Origin: Bryopsis sp. KO-2023
Taxonomy: Eukaryota; Chlorophyta; Ulvophyceae; Bryopsidales; Bryopsidaceae
Assembly: GCA_030272585.1 (NCBI GenBank)
Contig: BSYQ01000005.1
Location: 1,860,001-1,924,000 of the forward strand
DNA: 64,000 bases
Direction: 5' to 3'
The notes under the pieces are model-generated. The model worked only from the letters and a program-made list of their open reading frames with translations. It made no database searches and had not been told where the DNA came from. The position numbers and the translations under genes are program-made. This document shows, one piece after another, positions 10,601-21,976 of the stretch (position 1 is the stretch's first letter; every line of letters begins with the position of its first letter).

Positions 10601-11183
10601 CCAAATGCCTTAAAAAGAAATTTTCTGTGGATCTTAGCGTATTTTTTTCCAAAAAATAAAAAAGGAAAAAATATATATATATATTTTTTAGTTCCCTGAA
10701 ATATGAGGTATCCACAGAAAATTTCACATAATTTTTAACTGAATCTGAGCATCGTTTTTTTCAGAGTGCAATAGTCACACACAAAAATAAATATAAGAAA
10801 TTTATTTTAAAAAAAGGCAATATGGCAATCTTTGGGTTCGAATCCCAAATGCCTCGAAAAATACACTTTTTTTTTGATATTTTTAACAATCACATACCTG
10901 GAGTGGTCTCAACAGCCGCTCGCTTTTTTATAGCCCCTTCTAGTCGTAAGACCTGAACCCTGGAAACGTCACCCGGGTGGTGATGGTCTTTTTCGTTTGT
11001 TTGGACCACTAAAGGCGTTTTCGATTTGATGCTGCATCTAGCTTCGCACTCCGTTTCGACGCAAGTGAAATAATGGGGGAGTTCTGGTTTTTTTCCGTTC
11101 GTCCGACGGAACCAATATCCATTCTCAATGTCGAAGAGAAGTTCCCCTCCTTTTTTCCCTTTTCCTAACTCCCACCGACTCAT
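7621..11183 (-). CDS. FLYWCH-type MULE transposase
   Basis: Transposase with a DDE-type catalytic domain. Exon 1 (11183-10898, start ATG chosen as the last before the domain) encodes a FLYWCH-like zinc finger: aromatic core GYWFRR, Cys pair in CVETECEARC, and HHH before PGD. Exon 2 (10030-9875) carries the RRAVLPGIPSSL linker typical of these proteins. Exon 3 (9590-7621) has the MULE domain: first Asp in WFLDGTFRAAPRFFQ, second Asp in MVLDFEHAAIEAAR, a CYFHFTQ block and the presumed Glu in NFAEGYHRKLN. All junctions are in phase, giving about 803 residues. The last about 290 residues are a 20-residue repeat rich in Gly, Ala and Ser, encoded by a 60-bp array. The first intron contains the 244-bp array. 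A longer N-terminus is possible. Confidence 0.8.
7700..8575. repeat. 60-bp coding tandem array in the transposase C-terminus
   Basis: About 14 units of 60 bp (20 codons), each with GGGGCTGC and CAAAAAACCC blocks on the plus strand. On the minus strand they encode units of the type SGFLAASATDSGWGAAP. Units are exact multiples of three and lack stops in several frames on both strands, so long open frames on the plus strand here are shadows. Some units are shuffled or shortened, consistent with unequal exchange. Confidence 0.9.
10083..10855. repeat. About 244-bp tandem repeat in the transposase intron
   Basis: The block GGCAATATGGCAATC starts near 10083, 10329, 10572 and 10816, giving three full units of about 244 bp and a partial one. 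Every unit contains TTGGGTTCGAATCCCAA, a perfect 5-bp stem with a 7-nt TTCGAAT loop like a tRNA T-arm, enclosed by AGGCA and TGCCT that could pair as a short outer stem. The array is removed by splicing between 10897 and 10031. Confidence 0.85.
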
Positions 11184-11686
11184 CGCTTCAACGCAAGGAA
11201 CGAATCGAACCTTCCCACTCTTAAGAGTGCAGCCACAGTTGCGTCCAATATGTACATGATCGAAGTTTCCGACTGTAAGAATTCCACAGGATCGACGTTT
11301 CTGACTGGAACAACTCCACAGGCTCGAAGTTTCTGGAAGATGTACGTCCACTCGCATTGCCTGGGATTCGAACTGTCGCGCACTCACAACTGTTCGACGC
11401 CGTCACTGATCGCCCAGGAGACGACTGCCCCCCCCCCCCTCCCTCGACGACGCGCATCGATAATGCTTGGGAGGCGGGAGGTGGAGGTCCTGGTATACAG
11501 GTTTTGGCGAGGCGAGGGGATGTCTGCAGGGGTAGACCTTCGCGCACGACGCACGCTCGGACTGCTCGGGTCTGTTATGATGCTTCCATCTCACGCGTTG
11601 CTTCGGTCGTGCGCCGAAGACAGAAACTGCAGGGCACGGAAACTTGTGTCTGTCGGACTCTTGCGCACACGTCTGTGTGTGCTGGG

Positions 11687-11840
11687 GGGATATATGTCGG
11701 ACTTTAGCGTTCGCGGGAGATGCGGACATGGGACTGTCGGATATGGGATTTGCGAACATGGGACTGTCGGACACGGGGTATAATCAGTACAGGACTGTAT
11801 GGTGCAGTGTCATGCTGCCAGTCGGACACACGTGGTTCGC
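11687..11840 (-). repeat. Right terminal inverted repeat of the MULE
   Basis: Inverted partner of 2672-2812. It has one more internal subrepeat than the left end: the block GGACTGTCGG occurs at about 11731 and 11761. The outer part (to 11840) shares CACGTGGTTCGC with the reverse complement of the left end (GCGATCACGTG). Confidence 0.65.
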
Positions 11841-12621
11841 TTTCGGGCACACAGGCGAGGGTGCCTGGATTTAGAGTGTAAGCATCCCACTGGTCGTTGT
11901 CTGAAAAGTTGGTCTAGGGGGTTTATTTGTGGTGGGGCCGGTTCATTTCGACTGGTCGTCTGTCTTTTTACTCGCTTCAGGTTTTCCCTGGGAAAAGGTT
12001 ACATAGAAATATCTCCCGTCTACAGAACGCTTCGTTGCTGCTTGCGCGAGTCGCCGGGTTGATTAGAAAAGAACAGGAAAAAAAAAAGAAAAGAAAAAAC
12101 ACACACGTACAGAATATCAGAAAGAACAATGGCGGATTTCCTTCCAGCATCCCTTCAGGTGGGCGTCCGAAAATGTTGACGAGCGCGACGCTCGCGTCGT
12201 TGTTTTGCTGGGTCGATTCACTCGAACCAGGTTTGTCTCGCATCTCGGTGGGCTATCCCCTACGACCGCTTGGCCGAGCGATAATGGCCTTGAGGGTGTT
12301 TTGTACGCTGAGCGTATTTCGTTGCGGTGATTGGAGGGACGGGGTTCCGCTGGCATTTGCCGTCATTCCTGGGGTTGGGCGTGGGTTAAAGAGTTTGTCG
12401 ACGACACGTTTGGGGAAAAAGGGGCCGACCGAAAAGTGGGCGTTGAATAAAACCGACACATACAACGCGCTCCGTGAAGCGCTGACTGTTTCGGAACAAA
12501 TAGAAATTTCCAGTGCGTGAAGTTCTATGGCGGATCCTTGTCGTCACTCGGACCTGATCGTAGCGACTTGTTAGCGTCGGTGGTGGTGAGACATTTGTTT
12601 TTTTTGTTGTTTTTTTCGCAG
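11841..12621. other. Spacer and probable 5' region of the RRM-KH gene
   Basis: A plus-strand frame (11927-12520) is open but matches nothing I recognise. A donor-like GTGGTGAGA near 12585 precedes the acceptor of the first recognisable exon (12622), so a 5' exon with the start codon probably lies around 12475-12585. I found no convincing ATG in that frame. Confidence 0.4.
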
Positions 12622-15600
12622 GGCAGCTTTGGGTTTCGCTCGACACCTCAACCCACCAGTTGCCACCTGTCCTGCCCGGTGTCTAGCCCGGACTGCTTCC
12701 CATTGCCGGGTGCCCCTGTGTCGCATTGGTATCGTCTGTTCGTCGGCTGGGTGCCACGGCAATACAAGGAGGCGGATTTGCAACCCATTTTCGATAAGGT
12801 GGGCGTCGATTGCATGTTTATTGCCGTCGGGGTGCCAGGTTGAACCTCCGTGTTTGCGGACGTCCCTCGGGTCGAATGCCAAGTTCTGAAATACGACACC
12901 TGACAAAGTACTGTTGGAGGAGTTGCTGGTGAAGAATATTGCCCTGCTTTTTCTTTCTATTTCGGTGGTGTTTTTGGATCCTGGATGAGGTGGCAGCTGC
13001 CTTTGGAGGATATCTGGTTGACAGTCAGATCAGTGTTTTCCTATGAAACATGATTTTCAGTCGTTTTGTTTGAGGAAAATTTTGAAAAGGGGGGTTGAAC
13101 CCCCAATGTCTATGGGTTCATGGTTAATCGTTGGAGCTTCTTGGGGAGGTTGGCATGGTAGTAGGGTATTAGTAACCCCCGTTGTTTTGAATGCGATGTT
13201 GCAGTGTGGGGAAGTGAAGGACATCATTATCTTGAAAGATAAGGTTTCGGGGCAGCCGAAGGGGTGCGCATTCGTCAGCTATGCTACAGAGGCAGAAGCC
13301 AAAAAAGCAATTGCTGAACTCGACAGAAAAATTCAACTGTCCGGGGCATCCAGCCCAATGGAGGTAATGCAGATTGAAAAACTTCCTGATGGAATTGAAC
13401 CTTGTGTGTCGATATCGGGTTGAAAGAAAGTGTTGGATGTTGATTTGATGGTGATATATTGATATTGATACTTTTTTCCCCTCTCCCCCAAACAGGTTCG
13501 TTTCGCTCGTAGCCACCAGTATATCCAGGCTGGCACTGGACCTCAGGACAATCGTCAGCTGTTCTTCTCGAGGGCTCCCACCAGTGCCTCTGAAGATGAC
13601 TTCAAAGCAGCTTTCAGCAAATATGGAAAGGTGGGTCCGTAACCTTAATGATTGCTGTGGATATGCTAAGCTGGCTTTTTCCTGCGATTCCGGAATGACA
13701 GACACATAAACGTATATATATATCTATGTGTATATATTTGGATGGGGTTATGTCACCTCGTTTTGTACTGCTTTTTTTGGGCCAGTATATGTCAAATATT
13801 ATGTTCAAAATCTGTTTCGGTGCAAATTTAGTTAGGTTTCTAAAAGAAAAGATGTGACTGTAAGCTTTTTTGGTGGTTTGAAATTATAGGTGATCGAAAT
13901 CAATGTTTTCACGGACCGTAAGTCTTGCATGAGCAAGGGCTGTGGCTTCGTTACCATGGCATCCAGGCATGAAGCTTTCGCTGCCATTGAGAACATGAAT
14001 GACCAGTATGTCCTCCAGGTGAGTTCCTTTCCTTATTCTTGTATCATTTGGAATTGGTTGTGGATCCAACTGTTGTTTTTTTTGGTTTGGTAAATGGGGA
14101 GATTGTTTTTGAGGATTAAAAAAAAAAGGTGAAATCAGCCGTCTAAACAGGAATCGTTCAATTCAGGGTTCTACCTCCACTTTGGCTGTGAAATGGGCGG
14201 ATCCTGATTTGCAATCAAAGAAGAAAAAAGCTGTCGAGGAGGCCAATGCTGACAAGAGGCTGGTAAGTGAATGGCTTCGGCAGCAACATGACATTTCATT
14301 TCATGTCTCCATTTTCCAGCAGTCGAGAATTTCGTTATGCCGGGATATATATGATTTGACTGGGTTTTTTTTTGCTTTGTTTTCTAGAACATACCTCCCA
14401 CCAAGGAAACTGTTTCTTCTCCGTTTCCATCTGCTGATCGCTGGCTGTCGAGGGACAGCATGGACAATGAAGTGATTGCAAAGATTCTGGATGCACAGCT
14501 CCAGAAGAAGAGGAGGGAGGAGCAATTGGCTGCAACCATGCGCGAAGCCCAACAATCTAGAAACAGTGGAGGTATGTCAGGAAATCAAAACATCATTCAT
14601 CCCGTCGAATCGACGTCATTTTTTATTCTTTCTGGGAGGTTTTATCGGGGGGTTTGAAAATTGCGAGGAGCATGCATGCTTTCTATGCATAGTTTTCCTT
14701 TCCGTGGAAAGCTATAAGGTGAGAGAGAAAGCGTCTGGACCAGTAACGTGGTTTGGGGGGGTATGGGGGGGGATTAATTTTTCAACGGGGTGTGGCGATT
14801 TTAGGCGGGATCTGTCGCATGCCAGGCACAAACGCGCTGTACAGCGTCCCTCCCGGAGCTACCCTGGTGGCTGCCCAACCCCACGCCGTGAGGAGGCTGG
14901 ACTACACTCATGACGTCCCCCCTCTGGGCTGCCAGTCTGATGCTATCAAGCTGTTCGTTGGGAATATCCCCAAGACTTACACCGCCGAGAACCTGAGGCC
15001 TTTGTTCGACCAGATCGGAACCGTCATCGAGCTGGTGGTGGTGAGGGACAAGTTGACCGACGAGTCGAAGGGAAGTGCTTTCGTGTGGTATCAGACTAGG
15101 TGTGAGGCGGAGCGTGCCATTGCAGAGCTTCACTTGAGGTGAGGAATGCCGCTTAAAAAACTATCTTTTTGTTTGTTTAGGGTTTTTTTGTTTGGGGGGG
15201 AACTAACTAACAATTAGTAGGTTGCAATCTTTTTTCTTTTTCTCCTACCTTCAATATTCAACACAATGAATGCTGATGGGCAGCAAAAATTTAACGTAAA
15301 ATTCCTGTATTGCTTGAGTCAGCCCTTTGATTCATTTCTACCACAGAACTGTGTTTTTGCCTGTTTCGTTGGCTCATTTCTGTGAAAGAAATCAATCAGG
15401 TTTTGGCGGGTGCGATTGTGTTTAATAATGATACCTATTTGGATTTTTTATTTGTCAAAAAGGCATATTCTCCACGATCCAACTGGAGAGCAAGACAGGC
15501 CATTGGTGGTGAGGAGGGCAAACCCTAAGGTCCCTCCGGTGCTGTTGCAAGCTGCGGCTGTGATGCCTCAGACCTCGCCGACCGCACCTGCTCCGGTTCA

Positions 15601-16944
15601 TTCTTTCCAGCAGCAGTCAGTCATGCCACCCATGATGGACTCCTCGTTGGATTTCCCTGCCCATCTTCAGGGCTCTTTCATGCCTGAGGTGAGCTGCATT
15701 TTCCAACTTTTCTTTTTAAAAGCTTCTCATTGAATGTTCGAGGTTTTTAACCTTTTTTTTTTTGTTTGAGGTTTTTGTCGTTGGTTGATTGAGTGACAGA
15801 ACTATGCCTCACCTTTCTGCTGGGTTTTTTCTTTTTTTTGCTCCACAGAGTCTCTCCATGGAGCCCAATCCCTCCTCGTCGATCAGCAGAATGTCCAGCG
15901 ATTTCAACAGCCTGTCGCTGCTCCCCTTCACCACTAGGAAAGTCTTGGCTGACCCAGAGCCGGTGCTTTCCAAGGCTCCAGTCACCGTCGGCGGCTTGGA
16001 TTTGAATGTGCAGAGCTTGTTGGGAACGCAGTCCCTCGACAATGTTGATCCAGGGCTCTCTTCGCCATTCGATTTCCTCTCCCCTGCTGGTAAGTTCATG
16101 TTTGTTTTGTTTCTATAGGTAATTTTTGTGTTTTTTTATTTTTTCAAATTTATAAATAGTTCTTTTTTTTTAGTTTTTGTAGCCTGTTGAGGCTATTTTT
16201 TGAACAAATTTTTGACATGATGGGGTCTGGTTAATCATCCAATCAATCAATCTCGATTTGGGAAAAACTGCAGAGTTTGCTGATTCGGGTTGATTTTTGA
16301 CCGAGTTTTTTTTTCCCCTACCTATCTTTTTTTGTTCAGAGGCTTTTCCTTCACCTGCTGGATCTAACTCCTCCACATCACCAACGAGCGGCTTCCAAAT
16401 GTCATCTGTGAATCCTCCCTCCATGCCACTCCAAGTAAGATCCAGTCGTGTTGAAAAATCTGCTGTTCTGTCAAATGGCAAACTGCCCTCCAGGTGGTGT
16501 TCTCTACACTCTTTTCTAAACTCATTTTTGCCTTTTTCTTTTTCTTTTGGTTTTGTTTTCAATCAGAAACTCTGTTCAGGATATAATATATATATATATA
16601 CATATTTTGTATGAGTGTTTTTCGAACGCCACAGAAAAGAAAAAAACCTGCTTTCTTTTTTTTTCAATCAGTTATTTTGTATGGTTGCTGACTTTTTTTT
16701 GTGGCTTCCTTTTTTTCTCCCTCAGCAAAATCTGTGCATGGGCCAGATGACTTTGGCGCTCCCCATTTCCCCCCAGCAAGGGTCTGTCATCGGAGCAAAC
16801 CTCCACAACATCCAAGTGACATCGGGTGCTTTGATTCAATTGGCGCCGGGTGCCAACAATTCTTATGTAGTCATGCTGTCTGGTAATGAAAGTCAAGTCA
16901 ATACAGCAAAAGCCATTGTTCAGGATCTGATTTCCCAAAGCTGA
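12622..16944 (+). CDS. Bruno/CELF-like RNA-binding protein with three RRMs and a KH domain
   Basis: Predicted sequence-specific RNA binder acting in splicing, stability or translation of mRNAs. Eleven exons join in phase: 12622-12798, 13205-13363, 13496-13630, 13890-14018, 14167-14262, 14388-14571, 14805-15138, 15463-15688, 15849-16089, 16340-16434, 16726-16944; 664 residues from the first exon recognised. RRM1 has RLFVGWVPR and KGCAFVSY, RRM2 has QLFFSRA and KGCGFVTM, and RRM3 has KLFVGNIPK and KGSAFVWY after a long linker, the CELF layout. A Gln/Ser/Pro-rich tail leads to a last exon encoding a KH fold (GSVIGANLHNIQVTSGALIQ) whose GxxG loop is degenerate. A KH domain at the end of a CELF protein is unusual as far as I know. 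The start codon is missing from this model (5' exon unresolved). Confidence 0.88.
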
Positions 16945-19900
16945 TAGATTTTGATTTCTCACACAAAAAAAAATGTGACCACAAAAAGTCAAAAAGAAAG
17001 AAATGGATATGATGTGACAAGAAACTTTTGGAGGGGTTTTTAGGAGTTCGGAATTCCCCACCCCCCCACACCCACTCTTTTTTTTTTTTTTTTAATTTGG
17101 CGGGGTGCTTAACAAGAAACCATAAAAAAAAAAGAAACAAAATGCTTTTGTTGGGAGAGTGAGAGAGAAGGAAAAAAAAATGCGCTGATTATATAAAGGA
17201 GGATTTTAGTCATGCGATTTCCACACAAAAAAGAAAGGTTTTGCTTGCAGCGTTTTTTTTTTTTTTTTTTAATTATATATCTTTTCACCTTTTGAGGTTA
17301 TATTTTTTTTTCTTCGAAATTATTCCTTTTGTTTTTATTCCCGGGTGTATTTTTGGATAGAAGGTTTTTGTTCCCTTGTTTTTTTTCACAACAGTTTCAC
17401 GAAAAGCTTGTGTGCGTAGCATTCGCACAATGTTGATTTTTTTTTAAAGATGGAAAAAGAAAATCCATGGGGAAAAATAGGAGGAGAAAATATCCCTTGA
17501 AAACACAAAAAAATCAAACAGAGTGCGTTTGTTTTTCTGCTCCTCGATAATAGCAGAAAAGATAAGCAAGCAAAACATAGAAAATCGGGAGGGAGGGGAA
17601 GGGGTAATTTGTGGCAAGGCCAGAAGAAGGGGAAAAAAAGAATTCGGAAATCAAAAAAAAAGGAGAGATATCTGTGCTTTTCTTTTTGTGCTTTTCTTTT
17701 TGAAGATACAAAAAAAGGGGAAAAAAAAGAAACGTAGGTGAAATTCTTGATTTTGTTCGGTCGGGTTTTTTTATATACATATTTGCAAATGTATCATTTC
17801 TTCTTCTTCTGCGCCCGAGAGGACAGCCGGGGCGAAAAGAAAGAAGAGTTAAAATTTACACAAAAAAAAGAATGTAGATATATCTATTTTTTTTAAGGAG
17901 GGGAAAAAATGAAAAAAGAAGAGTTTACGTGCTTTCCAATATATGCTTCTTTAAAAATTTCAAACGTTTTTTCTTTTCTTTTTTTTTTATTTTATCACAT
18001 AGAACAAAAGCAAAGGGTTGTTGGGATCATGTGGGCGCATTTTCTATTTTCTATTTTTGGGCAGGAAGCAAAAAAAAAAAGAGAAAGGGGTGAGGGGGGG
18101 GGGATGATAATAGTAGTTTGAATGTTGTTGATTTTAGATTTTCAGGGAATGCTTGAAAAAAAATGTGGGGATAAAATACGAAATTCCGAAAAGAGGTTGG
18201 TGTTTTTCCAATAGGGGACTCCAGCTCTTTTCTTTTTTGTTGCTTTTTTTTTGGGATAAAAAAATCTGCGCTTTTTGGTGTTTTTTAGCATGGATTTTTG
18301 CAGTGAATTGGGTTTTACACACGAAGGGGGGGCTGAGAAAAGAAAAGAGAGAAAAAAAAGAAACAGAAAACCGAAAGAAAAAAGACCCCCGCAAACATAT
18401 TTGCAAAATCAAATGTGAAATTTGGGGGTATCCCCCTTTGTTGGCTTTTTTTAGGGGGGCTGTTTGTTTTTTTTTGCGTCTTTTTCTGTGCCATCACTTA
18501 TTTATGTTTCAGACCCATATATTTGAAACAAGGAGATTTTTATAAAAAGGGAAAAAAAAGCACGTATGTATAGCTGCTAATAGATTTTTAAAAGAGGGAA
18601 AAAAACAGCATAATTGCAAGGTTGAAAAGAAAAAAGACAGAGAAAAACAAAATGAAAAAAGCAATTTGAAACCGGGATTAGCAGATATGTAATTGAACCC
18701 AACACAAGGAAAAGAAATATATGCATATATTTTCTATATAAAAAAAGAGAGTCGTTTTTTTTGTCTAGATTTTTTGTGGTGAACCTGGGCTGGAGGGGGG
18801 GAATTAAAAAAAAAAGAAAAGGTGTTTAAGAAATGGATTTGGAAGAGAGATTTTTGAAATTCTAAATTAAATTTAAAAAAGAAAAAAGGTAAGTTTTTTT
18901 TTCCGTTGGTTTTTGATTTTGCTGCTTTTGATAGTGTCTTCAGATGTGATGGGTTTTCAAAAAAGAACAATGGGGACCGAAAAAAAAAAAAGAAAAAGAA
19001 CCAAGAAAGGGATACCTTCAAAATTTCTGTGTATTGTCATGTGCCAGAAAAAAAAAGGGGGGGGGGATTTTACGGAAGAAAAAAAAATATATATTATATA
19101 TTTTGTAGACGCATGAGTTGGGAAAATGGATTTGAGAAATGTGGGATTGTAACCCATTTTATAAAAATGAATATGCAAGTTTGCGAAGTAAAAGCGATAT
19201 ATCTTCAATTTTTGTATTCAGAAAAGGAAAAAAAAAGAGAAAAAAAATCTTCAGAAAAGAAAATAGAGCATTGTTTTTGTCACAAAAAAACAAAAGAAAT
19301 CTGAAGAAAAGAGTGAGGAGGAATACCTCCGGTTAGAATTGTCAAGGAAAAAAGAAGAAATCTAGATCGGACAATCAAGGAATTTGGGAGGAAAAAAAAC
19401 AAACATGGAGTTGGTGTTTCATTAAAATGGGGAGAATTTTTAGAATGAAAAAAGAAAAAAAGATTGGAAATAAAAAAAAGGATTAAAAAAAAGAACAGCA
19501 AGATGATAATCAAGCATAACAAAGAGTGATTAAAAAAAAAGGTGGTGAGTGTTTCTTTCAAAAAGATTGATGATTTTTTTTTCCAACTCTTTTGGAATTT
19601 TTCGTCTATCTTCTTGTGATCCATTCCCACTGTTGCTTTTTTTTTTTTTTCTTTCAATTTTCGGAGATAAACCTCGGTGGATATATGCTGTTTTTTTTTT
19701 AAATCTTGAATCAATTTCTTCGGTTTGTTTTTTTTTTTTCCCTTTTTTTTTCTTTCAAAATATTTCCGAAGGAGGTCAATTCGCAACACAATGATTTTTA
19801 TCGTCATGATATATAGCTCTTGCTGAGTAAATTTGCGTTGGAAAAAAAAAGGGGTTATATTTTTAGATGCGATTTTCAAGTTGGTGTATTTCCGGGGTAA

Positions 19901-21976
19901 ATGTTTTTTCTTGCCTTCGCGAACCTCCACATTCGAATATGTAGTGTTTTTGTCAGGTGGTTTTTTTTCCAGGGTTGGTTTTTTTTTCAAAAAAGGGAGG
20001 TGTGTGTGTTTTCAATTCTCTCTTTTTTGTTCTTCTTATGGAATGGCCAGCTTATCTCTGGCAAGGGGAAAAGGTAGGGGGGGGGGCAAAAAGAGTGAGA
20101 AAATGGAGTGGTTTTGAAAGGGTGAGAAGGAGGGGAAAACTTGAGGATTTAGACCGCGTTCTTTTTCTGGCATGTGTATGTGTTTTGGTTGGGTTTTTGT
20201 CGGGTTTTTTTTTGTTTTTTCGGAGCGTCTCCTTTCTTGAGAAGATGGTGTTGGGAAATGGTCGAGAGGAAATGGGGGGGGGCTGTTAAAAAGATCAATG
20301 AGGGTTTTTAAGAGATGAAAAACAGCAAGAAGAGGGAATGAAAAATCGGAAATAAATCTGCACTTTCTGTTCCCCAAGGTGTAAATTGTTAATTTTGGTG
20401 TTTTTGGAGAAAAGAGGGGTGGGGGTTTTGATCAGAGGATGGAATATAAATTGTAGAGAGGGGAATTCCGAAGCTTTCAAGTTTAAGGAAAAAGGGGGGG
20501 GATTAAAAAAAAAACGGACAAAAAGGAAAAGAAAAACAAAAAAGAGGGAAAAGAAGCCATAAAGCAAGAAAAAAAAGAGATTATGTTTTTTTTTTTGAAC
20601 AGGTTATCGTCTAAAGAAGATATATATAGATTGTGATTCCGTGAAGTGGAGAAGAGGGGGGTGTAAAGTTTTAACAAAAAAGAAAGAAAAAAAGAAAAGA
20701 GAGAAACTCGACACATAAAAAAAAAAGGCAAAACGGGGGGAAAAAGATAACCAAGACGAGATGAGTGAGTGTGTTATGGTGGTGGGTTTTTTTTTATACA
20801 TATATATTATGCCTGTATTCAGCTTTGATGCCTAACTTTCTTTTTTTTTTTTAATTTAATTTGTTTTTTTTTGTTTTTCATCTTTTTTTTTTAATTTTCG
20901 ACCTGGGAAAAGTGAGAGAGGGTTCTTGATTTGGAAAGAAGGGTTGATCGTTTTTTTCGAAAAAACCTTCGAAGCTTTTTTTTTAAAAGGGCAAAAACGA
21001 TGATGGTTTCTTCCTGGTTTAAATTTTAAACTATGTTTTCCGGGGCAGAGAATTTCGAGGGGGAGGAAAAAAGGGGGTGGGAAAATTTAGTTTATGGTGA
21101 AAGTTTTGATGCCCCCTTTTTCTGAATTCCTTTTTAAAATTTCAACCTTTTCCCGAAAGATTGGCTAAAAGAAAAAAAAGAAGAAAAAAGAGTTTTAAGA
21201 ATGGAACAGACCTTTTATTTTTCTTCTTTAATCTCTGTTGGTGTGTTTGAAAAATAATTATATAAAAAAAATCACCCCCTCATCTGCTGGGACAAAATGA
21301 AGCAAGAAAGATTCATTGATAGGAAATCAATATCAAGATGTTCTCTTGCTTTTTCGTTTTTATTTGTTTTCCTTTTCCCTTGTTGTAGGTTTTTTTTGGG
21401 GGGGTGGGGGTGGGGTTAGAGAAGAAGGCTCGTACTGAAATCGCTTGTTGCATTGTAATTGTATGAAGGACATCATTGCTTTTATTGTGTTTCTTTTGGG
21501 CAGGGAAATGGGCATTGATTTGTTTTACCCTTCAAATCTATGTGGGGTTCTCTCTCGCCTTCATACTTCTTAAAACAAATAAATAAACAAATAAATATTT
21601 AATATTTATATATTTCTATAGAACTCGTTCAGGGTGGGGAGATCCGCATTGGATGGAAAAACAAGCAAGAAAACGTCCATCTCAACCAAGCCACTTTACC
21701 CCACAGTTTAAAGTTCCAGGAAACCTGAAACGTTCCACGATCTTTGCAAAAAAAAACTAGACCGTTGGTTGTGTGGCTATTTTTCTACCCTCATTCACAA
21801 AATTTGAAACAGAAATCCTGTTTTCTCAACACCCCCCCTCTTCGATTCAAACAAATTTCCGTGCAGTGTGCGGAAACGAAACTTATAAAAGAAAAAGGGA
21901 AAATTCAAAGAAAAGGGGGAAAGAAACACCACACGACAAACATCGCCAAAAACGAACAATCGCATCAACTCGAAAC
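16945..21976. other. 5-kb low-complexity spacer
   Basis: Dominated by runs of T, A and G and by purine-rich or pyrimidine-rich stretches; open frames are short and encode mostly Lys, Phe and Arg, as expected from such runs. The start is probably the 3' untranslated region of the RRM-KH gene. I see no gene, RNA gene or clear repeat family. Confidence 0.6.

Larger units (their letters stand above)
2672..11840 (-). mobile_element. Mutator-like element with FLYWCH transposase and Ulp1 protease
   Basis: About 9.2 kb bounded by imperfect inverted repeats (2672-2812 and 11687-11840). On the minus strand it encodes a MULE-domain transposase with an N-terminal FLYWCH-like zinc finger, then a Ulp1/C48-type cysteine protease. 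Plant MULEs that carry Ulp1-like genes are a known class (the rice Kaonashi/KI type); this element has the same pair of functions with a FLYWCH-type transposase. Both proteins keep their main catalytic motifs and both genes keep intact splice sites, so the element looks recently active. Exact ends and the target-site duplication could not be resolved by eye. Confidence 0.7.

Noticed and set aside
13086-13105. T-arm-like GGGGGTTGAACCCCC
   Set aside because: A simple hairpin inside an intron of the RRM-KH gene, with no other tRNA parts around it.
17500-20800. Numerous Lys- or Phe-rich open frames of 60-236 codons
   Set aside because: They arise from A and T runs, show no domain, and lack supporting splice or start context.
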